The notes: generated by a model from the letters alone, not told the origin. Positions 15,363 to 23,675 are shown, counted from the stretch's first letter. The stretch is 34,537 bases of DNA from an uncultured Lachnospiraceae bacterium (GCA_944381475.1 CALWLH010000005.1:1-34537); one strand, 5' to 3'. A program made the numbers and translations.

Positions 15363-15417
15363 ACCAATAATTGGTGCTGGGGTCAAAGGCACTCGGCTCG
15401 GGCTATTTATTATTGGT
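15363..15417. promoter_or_regulatory. Repeated ACCAAT/ATTGGT boxes in a gene leader
   Basis: ACCAAT-A-ATTGGT (15363-15375) is a perfect 13-base palindrome. ATTATTGGT at 15409-15417 can also pair with ACCAATAAT (15363-15371). GGGGTCAAAGG, a half site of the dispersed repeat, sits between them (15379-15389). The layout fits a repressor site just after the transcription start, or alternative mRNA hairpins. Confidence 0.45.
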
Positions 15418-15420
15418 AAG

Positions 15421-15449
15421 ATTCTACACGAGGGAAAAAAATTTGTCAA
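15421..15449 (-). promoter_or_regulatory. Promoter for the 78-residue membrane protein
   Basis: On the minus strand TTGACA (15449-15444) and TAGAAT (15426-15421) are 17 bases apart, close to the sigma-A consensus. Confidence 0.8.
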
Positions 15450-15660
15450 TAAAAAAACGGTTTTTCCCTCAACTAAAGATTTTTTGGCGCGCTCTCAAAA
15501 TGATGATACAGGTGTCAAAACAAGTTTTGAAATCCTAACCAATGATGAAACCATATTTTGAGAAGATGATGAGGCAACCGATTGGAAAATCTGAAAAGTA
15601 TATGGGGCCTGTTTGTGAATATTATGATGTTTAAATAAGTGTTAAGTTTTTTCTTTAGAC

Positions 15661-15689
15661 TTGTATTCTTCATCTTTTTCGTGTACACT
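15661..15689 (+). promoter_or_regulatory. Promoter for the deacetylase-like gene
   Basis: TTGTAT (15661-15666) and TACACT (15684-15689) are 17 bases apart, with the gene starting 63 bases later. Confidence 0.55.
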
Positions 15690-15752
15690 TAAGGAAAGTT
15701 ATGGCATGAAAAAGCAAATAAAGCTTCAGGCCATTGAGAAGGGGGAATCAAT

Positions 15753-17309
15753 ATGCTGACAACACAGAAGAAATCTCTGCGCAGGAGGAGAAGAAACGCA
15801 AAGATCCGTGCGGTGCTTCTTGTGGTGATGGTTTTGCTTATTATTGCAGGCGCAGGCGCCGCCTTTTATTATTTCACAGTTATCAGGCCGAACCAGGAGC
15901 AGGATCCGACTCAGAACCTAGCGGAGGGAACCACGCCGGCGGTCACCACATCGGAAGATGAAACGCCAACCAGCACGGAGGCTTCCACTGTGATGGTGGA
16001 TGCGACCACAACCGGAGACGATCAGGAGACATCCTCCACGCTGCCATCCTATTCGGATGATGAGGTACTGGCGCAGGCTCAGCGCTATGCGGCAATGTAT
16101 GACTATGACACGGCCATTGCTCTGATGGAGAGCGCGCTGGAGAACGGAGAAAATGAGGAGTATCAGGCGGCGGTTGACACCTTTAAAAGTGAGCAGAGCC
16201 AGCTGGTAAAGTGGGCGGACAACACAGCCATCCCTCATATTTTCTTCCACACCCTGATCAATGATACGGACAAGGCCTTCGACGGAGACTATGACGCTGG
16301 AAATTATAACCAGGTGATGACCACTGTGGACGAGTTTAACGCTATTATGCAGGAGATGTATGACCGAGGCTATGTGCTGGTCAGCATCTACGACATCGCC
16401 GCTCCTGTTACTCAGGCGGATGGTTCTGTAACCCTGGTAAAGCAGGACATCTATCTGCCGGAAGGAAAGAAACCCTTTGTATTGTCCCAGGATGATGTGA
16501 GCTATTATGAGTACATGCTGGATGACGGCTTCCCCAACCGTCTGGTGGTCCTGGAGGATGGCAGCGTTACCTGTGAGCTGGATCTGGAGGATGGCACCAC
16601 AGTTCGGGGCTCCTTCGATCTGATCCCGTTGCTGGAGGATTTCATTGAGCTGCACCCGGATTTTTCCTATAAAGGCGCCAAGGGCATCATTGCCCTGACA
16701 GGCTACAATGGGGTGTTTGGCTATCGAACCTCTGAATATAACTATGGCACCACGGATACGGGGCATTCCAGCTATATACGGAATAATCCGAATATCCAGC
16801 AGGATCGGGAGACGGCCAAGCAGGTGGCGGAGGCCCTGAAGGCAAATGGATGGCTCTTTGCAACCCATGGATGGGGACACAAGGCTATGGGACAGGCAGC
16901 CTATGACAGCTTTGTCTGGGATATTAACAAGTGGATGGAGGAGGTTACTCCCATTATTGGAGAGACAGATATTGTGATTTATCCGGACGGGGACGACATC
17001 GGCTCCTGGAGATATTACACGGACGAAGCCCAGTCCGATGACTGCAAGGCCAAATACAGCTACTTAAAGTCCCTGGGCTTTAACTACTTCTGCAATGTGG
17101 ACGGCTCAAAGGAATACTGGGTACAGATTTCCTCGGAATTTGTGCGTATGGGCAGGCGAAATCTGGATGGAACAAGAATGTATGAGGCTGTGGTGGGTTA
17201 CAGAGATCTGCTCAGCGACCTGTTTGACGCGAAGATAATCTTTGACCCTGCAAGACCTACCCCTGTGGCGGGAGTTCCCATTCCCACGGCGACGGAGGAA
17301 GGGAATTAA
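15753..17309 (+). CDS. Membrane-anchored polysaccharide deacetylase-like protein
   Basis: The 518-residue protein has a basic N-terminus (RRRRRNAK) and one membrane segment at about residues 20-43. A Thr/Ser/acidic linker (about 50-100) and a helical stretch follow, then a C-terminal domain resembling NodB polysaccharide deacetylases. The usual TFDDG is replaced by LSQDDVSYY (D247, D248), and the His motif appears as H372-GWG-H376 in FATHGWGHKAM. IYPDGDDIG and GYRTSEYN are further likely active-site loops. This arrangement fits a divergent cell-wall or exopolysaccharide deacetylase with its domain outside the cell. Start ATG follows GAAGGGGG. It has its own promoter and precedes the SCIFF locus, but that locus has its own promoter too. 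Substrate is unknown. Confidence 0.8.
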   Translation: MLTTQKKSLRRRRRNAKIRAVLLVVMVLLIIAGAGAAFYYFTVIRPNQEQDPTQNLAEGTTPAVTTSEDETPTSTEASTVMVDATTTGDDQETSSTLPSYSDDEVLAQAQRYAAMYDYDTAIALMESALENGENEEYQAAVDTFKSEQSQLVKWADNTAIPHIFFHTLINDTDKAFDGDYDAGNYNQVMTTVDEFNAIMQEMYDRGYVLVSIYDIAAPVTQADGSVTLVKQDIYLPEGKKPFVLSQDDVSYYEYMLDDGFPNRLVVLEDGSVTCELDLEDGTTVRGSFDLIPLLEDFIELHPDFSYKGAKGIIALTGYNGVFGYRTSEYNYGTTDTGHSSYIRNNPNIQQDRETAKQVAEALKANGWLFATHGWGHKAMGQAAYDSFVWDINKWMEEVTPIIGETDIVIYPDGDDIGSWRYYTDEAQSDDCKAKYSYLKSLGFNYFCNVDGSKEYWVQISSEFVRMGRRNLDGTRMYEAVVGYRDLLSDLFDAKIIFDPARPTPVAGVPIPTATEEGN

Positions 17310-17317
17310 ATTTAGCG

Positions 17318-17346
17318 TTGACAGACCGGATAAATTGCCATATAAT
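17318..17346 (+). promoter_or_regulatory. Consensus sigma-A promoter of the SCIFF peptide gene
   Basis: TTGACA (17318-17323) and TATAAT (17341-17346), exactly 17 bases apart, match the consensus at all twelve positions. This predicts strong constitutive transcription of the peptide gene. Confidence 0.9.
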
Positions 17347-17383
17347 GAAGTGTATTATTCTTGAGCGTAAAGGAGGATAAAAC

Positions 17384-17533
17384 ATGAAGAGAATCAAGAC
17401 CTTAACCAGCAAGAGCTTAAAGGAGACCATGAAGCATGGCGGCTGCGGCGAGTGCCAGACGTCCTGCCAGTCTGCATGCAAGACATCCTGCACAGTTGGA
17501 AATCAGAGCTGTGAGAATGCGGCAAACAGATAA
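17384..17533 (+). CDS. scfA: SCIFF ranthipeptide precursor (six cysteines in forty-five residues)
   Basis: This 49-residue gene encodes the precursor of a Cys-rich, ribosomally made peptide that the neighbouring radical SAM enzyme crosslinks with thioether bonds. The N-terminal leader is MKRIKTLTSKSLKETMKHGG. The core holds exactly six cysteines (C21, C24, C28, C32, C36, C43), interspersed with Thr and Ser, in GCGECQTSCQSACKTSC and VGNQSCENAANR. The start codon follows a textbook AAAGGAGG and a consensus promoter. SCIFF peptides are nearly universal in Clostridia; their role is unsettled, with reports linking ranthipeptides to quorum sensing and population control. No transporter or protease gene is adjacent, as is usual for SCIFF. 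Confidence 0.95.
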   Translation: MKRIKTLTSKSLKETMKHGGCGECQTSCQSACKTSCTVGNQSCENAANR

Positions 17534-17553
17534 ATAGCTTTTGCACGAACGCG

Positions 17554-17590
17554 GAAAAGGGCTGTTATGGTTTCCATAGCATCCCTTTTC
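17554..17590 (+). terminator. Hairpin between SCIFF peptide and maturase, likely attenuator
   Basis: A 17-bp stem with two mismatched pairs (GAAAAGGG base, CCATAGC top) and a TTT loop begins 20 bases after the peptide stop; its right arm ends CCCTTTTC. Partial termination would give more peptide mRNA than enzyme mRNA. Confidence 0.6.
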
Positions 17591-17676
17591 AAATGCTGTC
17601 TCAAAAGCATATGAGATCATGGCTTATAGGATTTATTCAGAAGAAAAACAGAGAATTTGTTAGAGGAGTTTCAGTT

Positions 17677-19098
17677 TTGACACAGATACATCAGTTTAGA
17701 AATAATGGATACAACATCGTGATGGATGTGAACTCAGGCTCCGTGCATGTGGTGGATGATCTGGTATATGATGCCATTGAAGCCATCTGCGCCCATGGGG
17801 GGAAGGAATATCAAAAGGAGAAGGTAAAATCCCTCCTGCTGGATCGCTATCCCGGGGAGGAGATTACAGCGGCCCTTACAGAAATTGATGAACTGATTGA
17901 TGAAGGGCTTTTGTTTACAGAGGACACCTATCAAGATTATATCATAGATTTTAAAAAGAGAAAAACCGTTGTGAAGGCCCTGTGCCTTCACATTGCCCAT
18001 GACTGCAACCTGGCCTGCCGCTACTGCTTTGCGGAGGAAGGGGAGTATCACGGACGCCGGGCCCTGATGAGCCTGGAGGTGGGAAAGAAGGCCTTGGATT
18101 TTTTGGTGGCAAACTCGGGAAACCGAATCCATCTGGAGGTGGATTTCTTCGGCGGAGAGCCTACCATGAACTGGGACGTGGTAAAGGAGCTGGTAAAATA
18201 CGGCCGCTCCCTAGAGGAGCCATATAATAAGAAGTTTCGCTTTACCCTCACCACAAACGGCATTCTGTTAAACGATGAGATCATGGAGTTCTGCAATCGG
18301 GAGATGAGCAATGTGGTGCTCTCCCTGGATGGCAGGAGGGAGGTCAATGACCGGATGCGCCCCACCAGGAATGGGCATGGAAGCAGCTATGATATCATCG
18401 TCCCCAAATTCCAGAAGTTTGCCGAGAGCAGAAACCAGATGAATTACTATGTCAGGGGTACCTTTACCCATGAGAATCTGGACTTTGCATCGGATGCCCT
18501 GCATTTTGCGGATCTGGGCTTTACCCAGATGTCCATTGAGCCGGTGGTAGCTTCCCCGGAGGACCCTTACGCCATCCGGGAGGAGGATCTGCCCAAGATC
18601 TGCGAGGAATACGACCGCCTGGCCAGGGAGTATGTGAAGAGAAGAAAGGAAGGAAGGGGCTTTAACTTTTTCCACTTTATGATCGATTTAAACCAGGGCC
18701 CCTGCGTGGCAAAACGGCTTTCCGGCTGCGGCTCGGGAACGGAGTACCTGGCGGTGACCCCTTGGGGGGATTTGTATCCCTGCCATCAGTTTGTGGGGGA
18801 TGAGGATTTCCTTCTGGGAAATGTGTATGAGGGCATCACCAGGCCGGAAATCAGCGATGAATTCAAGCTCTGCAATGTGTATGCAAAGGAAAAGTGCCGG
18901 GAGTGCTTCGCCCGTTTTTACTGCAGCGGCGGCTGTGCGGCAAATTCCTACAAGTTCCATCAAAGCATCAACGATGCCTATGATATTGGCTGCGTGATGC
19001 AGAAGAAGCGCATTGAGTGCGCCATCATGATTAAGGCGGCTCTGGCGGGTGAGGATACGCCCATGAGCCAGTGCGAGTCATGCCTTGGCTGTGATTAA
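17677..19098 (+). CDS. scfB: SCIFF thioether maturase, radical SAM/SPASM enzyme
   Basis: This iron-sulfur enzyme forms sulfur-to-carbon thioether crosslinks in the SCIFF peptide, as shown for CteB of Clostridium thermocellum. The 473-residue protein opens with a peptide-recognition (RRE-like) domain (TQIHQFRNNGYNIVMDVNSG). The radical SAM core has C110-x3-C114-x2-C117 in DCNLACRYC and FFGGEPTMNWD. A SPASM region with many Cys follows (GCGSGTEYLAVTPWGDLYPC, EKCRECFARFYCSGGCA), and the tail is CESCLGCD. The TTG start at 17677 is preferred: GAGGAG lies 8 bases upstream and family similarity begins here. ATG 17593 in frame would add 28 residues and abut the hairpin. Confidence 0.95.
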   Translation: MTQIHQFRNNGYNIVMDVNSGSVHVVDDLVYDAIEAICAHGGKEYQKEKVKSLLLDRYPGEEITAALTEIDELIDEGLLFTEDTYQDYIIDFKKRKTVVKALCLHIAHDCNLACRYCFAEEGEYHGRRALMSLEVGKKALDFLVANSGNRIHLEVDFFGGEPTMNWDVVKELVKYGRSLEEPYNKKFRFTLTTNGILLNDEIMEFCNREMSNVVLSLDGRREVNDRMRPTRNGHGSSYDIIVPKFQKFAESRNQMNYYVRGTFTHENLDFASDALHFADLGFTQMSIEPVVASPEDPYAIREEDLPKICEEYDRLAREYVKRRKEGRGFNFFHFMIDLNQGPCVAKRLSGCGSGTEYLAVTPWGDLYPCHQFVGDEDFLLGNVYEGITRPEISDEFKLCNVYAKEKCRECFARFYCSGGCAANSYKFHQSINDAYDIGCVMQKKRIECAIMIKAALAGEDTPMSQCESCLGCD

Positions 19099-19132
19099 GT
19101 ACATGGCCGGGCGTGCAGGGAAAGAGAAAACG

Positions 19133-20269
19133 ATGTATGAATTGATTACCACCGACGGCGCTGCCAAGAGGGGCGTCCTTCACACGGTTCACGGGGATAT
19201 CCAGACGCCGGTGTTTATGAATGTGGGAACCGCGGCTGCCATCAAGGGGGCAGTGTCCACGGAGGATCTGTACCGGATCGGTACCCAGGTGGAGCTGTCA
19301 AATACCTACCACCTCCATGTCCGTCCGGGAGATCAGGTGGTGCGGGATCTGGGAGGCCTGCATCGGTTTATGAACTGGGACAGACCCATCCTGACTGATT
19401 CCGGCGGCTTTCAGGTGTTCTCTCTGACGGGACTTAGTAAGATTCGGGAGGAAGGGGTAACCTTCCAGTCCCATGTGGACGGGCGCCGGATCTTTATGGG
19501 GCCGGAGGAGAGTATGCAGATCCAGTCCAATCTGGCGTCCACCATCGCCATGGCCTTTGACGAATGTCCCCCGGCCCTGGCGGACAGAAGCTATATTGTT
19601 CCCAGCGTGGAGCGCACCACCAGATGGCTGTACCGCTGTAAGAGGGAGATGGACAGGCTCAATGGCCTTCCTGAAACCATCAATAAAAACCAGATGCTTT
19701 TTGGCATCAATCAGGGAGGAATCCTGCCGGATGTGAGAAAGGATCACGCCAGACAGATCGCGCAGCTGGATCTGGAGGGCTATGCCATCGGCGGGTTGGC
19801 GGTGGGAGAAACCCACCAGGAGATGTATCACATCATCGAGGAGGTGGTACCCCTTCTTCCAAAGGACAAGCCCACCTACCTGATGGGTGTGGGAACACCC
19901 GCCAATATTTTGGAGGCGGTGGATCGGGGGGTAGATTTCTTTGACTGCGTATACCCCAGCAGAAACGGCCGCCATGGGCATGTATATACCAACCATGGCC
20001 GCATGAACATGAAGAATGCCCGCTATGAGCGGGATTCCAGGCCCATTGATGAACAATGCGGCTGCCCCACCTGCCAGCGATACAGCAGGGCCTATATCCG
20101 CCACTTATTAAAGGCGGGAGAGATGCTGGGACTGCGGCTTTGCGTATTGCATAATCTGTATTTTTATAATACAATGATGGCTGAAATCCGGGAGGCTATT
20201 GAAGATCACTCCTATGCCGCCTATAAGGCAGAGAAGCTGGCGGGCTTTGCGGAGGGGACTCCCGAATAA
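19133..20269 (+). CDS. tgt: Queuine/preQ1 tRNA-guanine transglycosylase
   Basis: Tgt exchanges guanine-34 for preQ1 (or queuine) in tRNAs for Asp, Asn, His and Tyr. The 378-residue protein has D89 in ILTDSGGFQVF (the base-catalysis Asp), GGLAVGETHQEM, the nucleophilic Asp region DCVYPSRNGRHG, and the zinc site CGCPTCQRYSRAYIRHL with its distal His in VLHNLYFYN. ATG 19133 matches the family N-terminus; AGGGAAAGAG lies upstream. No queC/D/E/F or queA gene is in view, so the preQ1 source is unknown; some gut bacteria salvage it. It lies 34 bases after scfB and 38 before yajC, the latter a widespread neighbour. Confidence 0.96.
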   Translation: MYELITTDGAAKRGVLHTVHGDIQTPVFMNVGTAAAIKGAVSTEDLYRIGTQVELSNTYHLHVRPGDQVVRDLGGLHRFMNWDRPILTDSGGFQVFSLTGLSKIREEGVTFQSHVDGRRIFMGPEESMQIQSNLASTIAMAFDECPPALADRSYIVPSVERTTRWLYRCKREMDRLNGLPETINKNQMLFGINQGGILPDVRKDHARQIAQLDLEGYAIGGLAVGETHQEMYHIIEEVVPLLPKDKPTYLMGVGTPANILEAVDRGVDFFDCVYPSRNGRHGHVYTNHGRMNMKNARYERDSRPIDEQCGCPTCQRYSRAYIRHLLKAGEMLGLRLCVLHNLYFYNTMMAEIREAIEDHSYAAYKAEKLAGFAEGTPE

Positions 20270-20307
20270 AAAGATGCTGTATTTCAGCAGAAAGGAATAG
20301 AAAGTTT

Positions 20308-20625
20308 ATGACAAATATGTTAATTGCCACAGAAACAGCAAGCGGAGGAAATCAGCTGATAACCATCATTCTGATGTATGTGGTAATCTTTGCGGCGCTG
20401 TATTTCTTCTTTATCAGACCCCAGAAGAAGCAGCAGAAGAAGACGGCCCAGATGCTTTCTGAGCTGGAGGTTGGGGACAGTGTGCTGACCTCCTCCGGCT
20501 TTTACGGGGTTGTGATTGATATCACAGATGACACGGTGATCGTGGAATTTGGCAACAACAAGAACTGCCGCATCCCGATGCAGAAGTCAGCCATTGTGGA
20601 GAGCGAGAAGGCTCAGGCAGAGTAG
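20308..20625 (+). CDS. yajC: Preprotein translocase subunit YajC
   Basis: YajC is the small inner-membrane partner of SecDF in the Sec translocase. The 105-residue protein has one N-terminal membrane helix (about residues 16-37, LITIILMYVVIFAALYFFFI) followed by RPQKKQQKK, the family hallmark. The cytosolic part contains ELEVGDSVLTSSGFYGVVIDI and a short beta domain. The ATG follows AAAGGAATAG. The usual secD/secF genes are not downstream: a T-tailed terminator follows at once, so they must be elsewhere. Confidence 0.95.
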   Translation: MTNMLIATETASGGNQLITIILMYVVIFAALYFFFIRPQKKQQKKTAQMLSELEVGDSVLTSSGFYGVVIDITDDTVIVEFGNNKNCRIPMQKSAIVESEKAQAE

Positions 20626-20643
20626 GAGTAAGAAGGCGCATGG

Positions 20644-20671
20644 GGCTACTGCATTGCTGCAGTAGCCTTTT
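20644..20671 (+). terminator. Terminator after yajC
   Basis: A perfect 10-bp stem (GGCTACTGCA with its complement) with loop TTGC is followed by TTTT, 18 bases after the stop. Confidence 0.85.
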
Positions 20672-20731
20672 GCGGGTTAAAAAAGGATATGGAGCGTATG
20701 CCTCCGCATAGAGTATAGGTGAAGAAATGAT

Positions 20732-21301
20732 ATGAGAAAGGCGAGGATTTACTGCTGGCACCCGTGGAAGAGCACAGGGAGAACTATTCTGGAGGCGATG
20801 TTTGGCCTGGGGCTGGCAGGAGCTTTCTGGTATTACAGAATTTACGCTGCGATGTTTGTGATGGGGGCGGCGCTTTTATTGCTGCTGCTTTACCAGCTGC
20901 GGTTTGTGGTGGTATCGGGGGAGGGCGTCAGCCAGCTTCACTGGTGCAGGATCGACTGCCGGATACCTTTAAAGGAGCTGGTCCGTATGGATACCAGGGC
21001 GGAGGGCAGGGACGTCATGGTCTGCCTCTACGGGGAGCAGGATATTCTGGAGCTGCCCTACAGAAGTAAGACCCTGGAGGGAATCCTTGGAGCCCTTGGG
21101 GTGGAGGAAGAGGTAAGGAAGCGTCTGCTGGCTTCCTCGGGTGAGGACTTTCGTCTTGACAGCGGGGGATACCGGGTGCTGAGGGAGACAGTATTTCTGG
21201 ATGCGCTCTTTGGAAAAAAAGCCTTCGTTCACCGGGAGGTTTGCCAAAAAAGCTGCGCGCCGGCGCCTTTTCAAAAAACGTGCAGCATTGAAGGAGATTG
21301 A
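20732..21301 (+). CDS. Membrane protein with PH-like domain, unknown function
   Basis: No specific family was recognised. The 189-residue protein has two membrane segments (about residues 18-36 and 38-56) followed by a soluble beta-rich part (FVVVSGEGVSQLHWCRIDCRIPLKELVRM...ILELPYRSKT) with the look of a bacterial PH (YdbS/YcxB-like) domain. The C-terminal 30 residues are basic with several Cys (VHREVCQKSCAPAPFQKTC). The gene stops 3 bases before the desulfurase GTG, and its 3' end carries that gene's ribosome site, so it belongs to the desulfurase-thiI transcript. ATG 20732 has only a weak GTGAAG site. A functional link to sulfur transfer is not established. Confidence 0.65.
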   Translation: MRKARIYCWHPWKSTGRTILEAMFGLGLAGAFWYYRIYAAMFVMGAALLLLLLYQLRFVVVSGEGVSQLHWCRIDCRIPLKELVRMDTRAEGRDVMVCLYGEQDILELPYRSKTLEGILGALGVEEEVRKRLLASSGEDFRLDSGGYRVLRETVFLDALFGKKAFVHREVCQKSCAPAPFQKTCSIEGD

Positions 21302-21304
21302 AAC

Positions 21305-22465
21305 GTGAAGGAGATCTATCTGGACAACTCCGCAACCACCAAAGTCCACCCCCAGGTGCAGGAGCTCATGGTGCGGATCATGAATGAGGAATATGGAAAC
21401 CCCTCCTCCATGCACAAAAAGGGCCTGGAGGCCGGGCACAGAATACAGGAGGCCAAACAGCGGATCGCAAAGACCCTCCATGTGCAGGAGCGGGAGCTGA
21501 TCTTTACCTCCTGCGGCACGGAGGCGGATAATCTGGCCATCATTGGAGGAGCGCTGGCAAACCAGCGGGCAGGAAAGCACCTGATCACCAGCAGCATTGA
21601 GCACCCGGCGGTTCTTGAGTCCATGAAGGCGCTGACGGAGCTGGGATTTGAGGTGACATACCTTCCGGTGGATGAGAATGCCCGTATCCGCCTTGGCGAC
21701 CTGGAGGCCGCCCTCAGACCGGATACGATCCTGGCGTCCATCATGTATGTAAACAATGAGGTGGGGTCTGTGATGCCCATTTCAGAGGCGGGAGCGCTGA
21801 TTAAGAAGAAAAATCCCCGGACGCTGTTCCATGTGGACGCAGTACAGGCCTACGGGAAGCTCCCTGTTCGGCCAAAGACGGCTAAAATTGATCTCCTGAC
21901 TGCCAGCGGCCATAAGATCCACGGGCCCAAGGGGGTGGGATTTCTGTATGTAAGGGATGGGGTCAGATTAAAGCCCCTGATGCCCGGCGGCGGCCAGCAG
22001 CGTGGAATGCGCTCCGGTACGGAAAATGTTCCGGGTATCGCGGGGCTGGGCCTGGCGGCGGAGCTGGCCTGCAAAAACCTTACAGAGGATATGGACAGGC
22101 TTTACGGATTGAAGGAGTATTTTGTACAGGAGATAAACCATATCCAGGGGGCGCATGTAAACGGTTTTGCCGGAAGGGACAGCGCGCCCCATGTGGTAAG
22201 CGTCAGCTTTGACGGGATTGACAGAAGCGAGGTGCTCCTTCACGGGCTGGAGGGAAGGGGGATCTATGTGTCCTCGGGCTCTGCCTGTGCCTCCAATCAC
22301 CCTGCCATCAGCGCCACCCTTTTAGGAATGGGATTGAAGAGGGAATATCTGAACGCCACCCTGCGATTCAGCATGTCGGTGTTTACTACAAGGGAGGAGC
22401 TGGAGTACACAGCTTCAGCGCTTCGGGAGCTGCTGCTGACTTTAAGACGGTTTAGGAAAGGCTAA
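21305..22465 (+). CDS. Cysteine desulfurase, NifS/IscS family (NifZ-like partner of ThiI)
   Basis: This PLP enzyme removes sulfur from cysteine as a persulfide. The 386-residue protein shows LDNSATTKVHPQV at the N-terminus, FTSCGTEADNLAI, HVDAVQAYGK, the PLP-lysine in TASGHKIHGPKGVGF, and the catalytic cysteine in YVSSGSACAS. GTG at 21305 is the start, with AAGGAGATTGAAAC upstream. Direct pairing with thiI, as in Bacillus nifZ-thiI, indicates that this copy provides sulfur for 4-thiouridine in tRNA rather than general iron-sulfur assembly. No iscU or sufU is beside it. Confidence 0.94.
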   Translation: MKEIYLDNSATTKVHPQVQELMVRIMNEEYGNPSSMHKKGLEAGHRIQEAKQRIAKTLHVQERELIFTSCGTEADNLAIIGGALANQRAGKHLITSSIEHPAVLESMKALTELGFEVTYLPVDENARIRLGDLEAALRPDTILASIMYVNNEVGSVMPISEAGALIKKKNPRTLFHVDAVQAYGKLPVRPKTAKIDLLTASGHKIHGPKGVGFLYVRDGVRLKPLMPGGGQQRGMRSGTENVPGIAGLGLAAELACKNLTEDMDRLYGLKEYFVQEINHIQGAHVNGFAGRDSAPHVVSVSFDGIDRSEVLLHGLEGRGIYVSSGSACASNHPAISATLLGMGLKREYLNATLRFSMSVFTTREELEYTASALRELLLTLRRFRKG

Positions 22466-22475
22466 GGGAGAATAT

Positions 22476-23675
22476 ATGATGAAATTCAGAGTTTTTCTGA
22501 TCAAATATGCGGAGATCGGTATAAAGGGAAAGAACCGGTTTCTCTTTGAGGACGCCCTGGTGAAGCAGATGCGCCGGGCCCTGAAAAATGTTGAGGGGGA
22601 TCTGCGGGTCTACAAGCAGCCGGGAAGAATCTATGCGGAGGCCGCCGGGGACTGCGACACCGATGAGGTGACGGAGGCATTGAATAAGGTATTTGGAATC
22701 ACCGCCATCTGCCCCATCCTGCAGCTGCCGGATGAGGGCTTTGAACACCTGGCCCGGGAGACGGTGCGCTATGTGGAGGAGATCTACGGTCAGGACTGCG
22801 CCCAGACTTTTAAGGTGAATGCCCGTCGGGCCAGAAAGAATTATCCCAAAACCTCCCAGCAGATTAATGAGGATTTGGGCGAGGTGATCTTAGACCATTT
22901 TCCGGGGATGCATGTGGATGTACACAAGCCGGATATCCTGCTCAATATCGAGATTCGGGAAAGCTTTATAAACCTGTACTCCATGGAGATACCGGGGCCC
23001 GGCGGCATGCCGGTGGGAACCAGCGGAAAGGCCATGCTGCTGCTGTCCGGCGGCATCGACAGCCCTGTCGCCGGCTATATGATCGCAAAGAGGGGGTGTA
23101 AGATCGACGCCACCTATTTCCATGCGCCGCCCTATACCAGTGAATGGGCGAAGCAGAAGGTAATCGATCTGGCAAAGATTGTGGCCAGGTATTCCGGGCC
23201 CATCAATCTGAACATTGTGAACTTTACGGATATCCAGATGTATATCTATGAGAAATGTCCCCATGAGGAGCTGACCATCATCATGCGCCGCTATATGATG
23301 CGTATTGCCCAGACGTTGGCGGAAAAAAGCGAATGTCTGGGACTCATTACCGGGGAGAGCATCGGGCAGGTGGCGTCCCAGACCATGGCCAGCATGATGG
23401 TCACCAATGAGGTGTGCGCCATGCCGGTTTACAGGCCCTGCGTGGGTCTGGACAAGCAGGAAATCGTGGAGCTGTCAGAAAAAATCGGCACCTTTGAGAC
23501 CTCCATCCTGCCCTATGAGGACTGCTGCACCATCTTTGTGGCAAAGCATCCGGTCACCAAGCCCACGTTAAAGCATATCAGGCGCTCCGAGGTCCTGCTT
23601 TCGGAAAAGATCGATGAGCTGGTGCAGACGGCCTTGGATACGGTGGAGACAGTCTGGATTAAAGCGGAGGAATAA
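22476..23675 (+). CDS. thiI: tRNA 4-thiouridine synthase ThiI
   Basis: ThiI adenylates U8 of tRNA and transfers sulfur to give 4-thiouridine. The 399-residue protein has the N-terminal ferredoxin-like and THUMP domains (about 1-165) and the PP-loop ATPase domain with LLSGGIDSPVAGY. It lacks the C-terminal rhodanese domain found in E. coli, as is usual in Firmicutes. Conserved cysteines lie in the CVGLDKQEIVELS and YEDCCTIF region. The ATG follows AAGGGAGAATAT, 10 bases after the desulfurase stop. Because the rhodanese domain is missing, sulfur probably moves directly from the neighbouring desulfurase. Thiamine biosynthesis is not suggested by the surrounding genes. Confidence 0.96.
   Translation: MMKFRVFLIKYAEIGIKGKNRFLFEDALVKQMRRALKNVEGDLRVYKQPGRIYAEAAGDCDTDEVTEALNKVFGITAICPILQLPDEGFEHLARETVRYVEEIYGQDCAQTFKVNARRARKNYPKTSQQINEDLGEVILDHFPGMHVDVHKPDILLNIEIRESFINLYSMEIPGPGGMPVGTSGKAMLLLSGGIDSPVAGYMIAKRGCKIDATYFHAPPYTSEWAKQKVIDLAKIVARYSGPINLNIVNFTDIQMYIYEKCPHEELTIIMRRYMMRIAQTLAEKSECLGLITGESIGQVASQTMASMMVTNEVCAMPVYRPCVGLDKQEIVELSEKIGTFETSILPYEDCCTIFVAKHPVTKPTLKHIRRSEVLLSEKIDELVQTALDTVETVWIKAEE

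Larger units (their letters stand above)
15343..15752. other. Divergent intergenic region with promoters on both strands
   Basis: From left: leader of the small membrane protein with the inverted repeat described separately, its promoter (15421-15449, minus), then about 200 AT-rich bases including a CAAAAC/GTTTTG hairpin near 15516 and another ACCAAT at 15538-15543, and the plus-strand promoter at 15661-15689. No gene was seen in it. Confidence 0.55.

Noticed and set aside
15918-16880. 320-residue minus-strand open frame opposite the deacetylase-like gene
   Set aside because: No ribosome site or domain; the sense frame has an anchor, domain motifs and a promoter.
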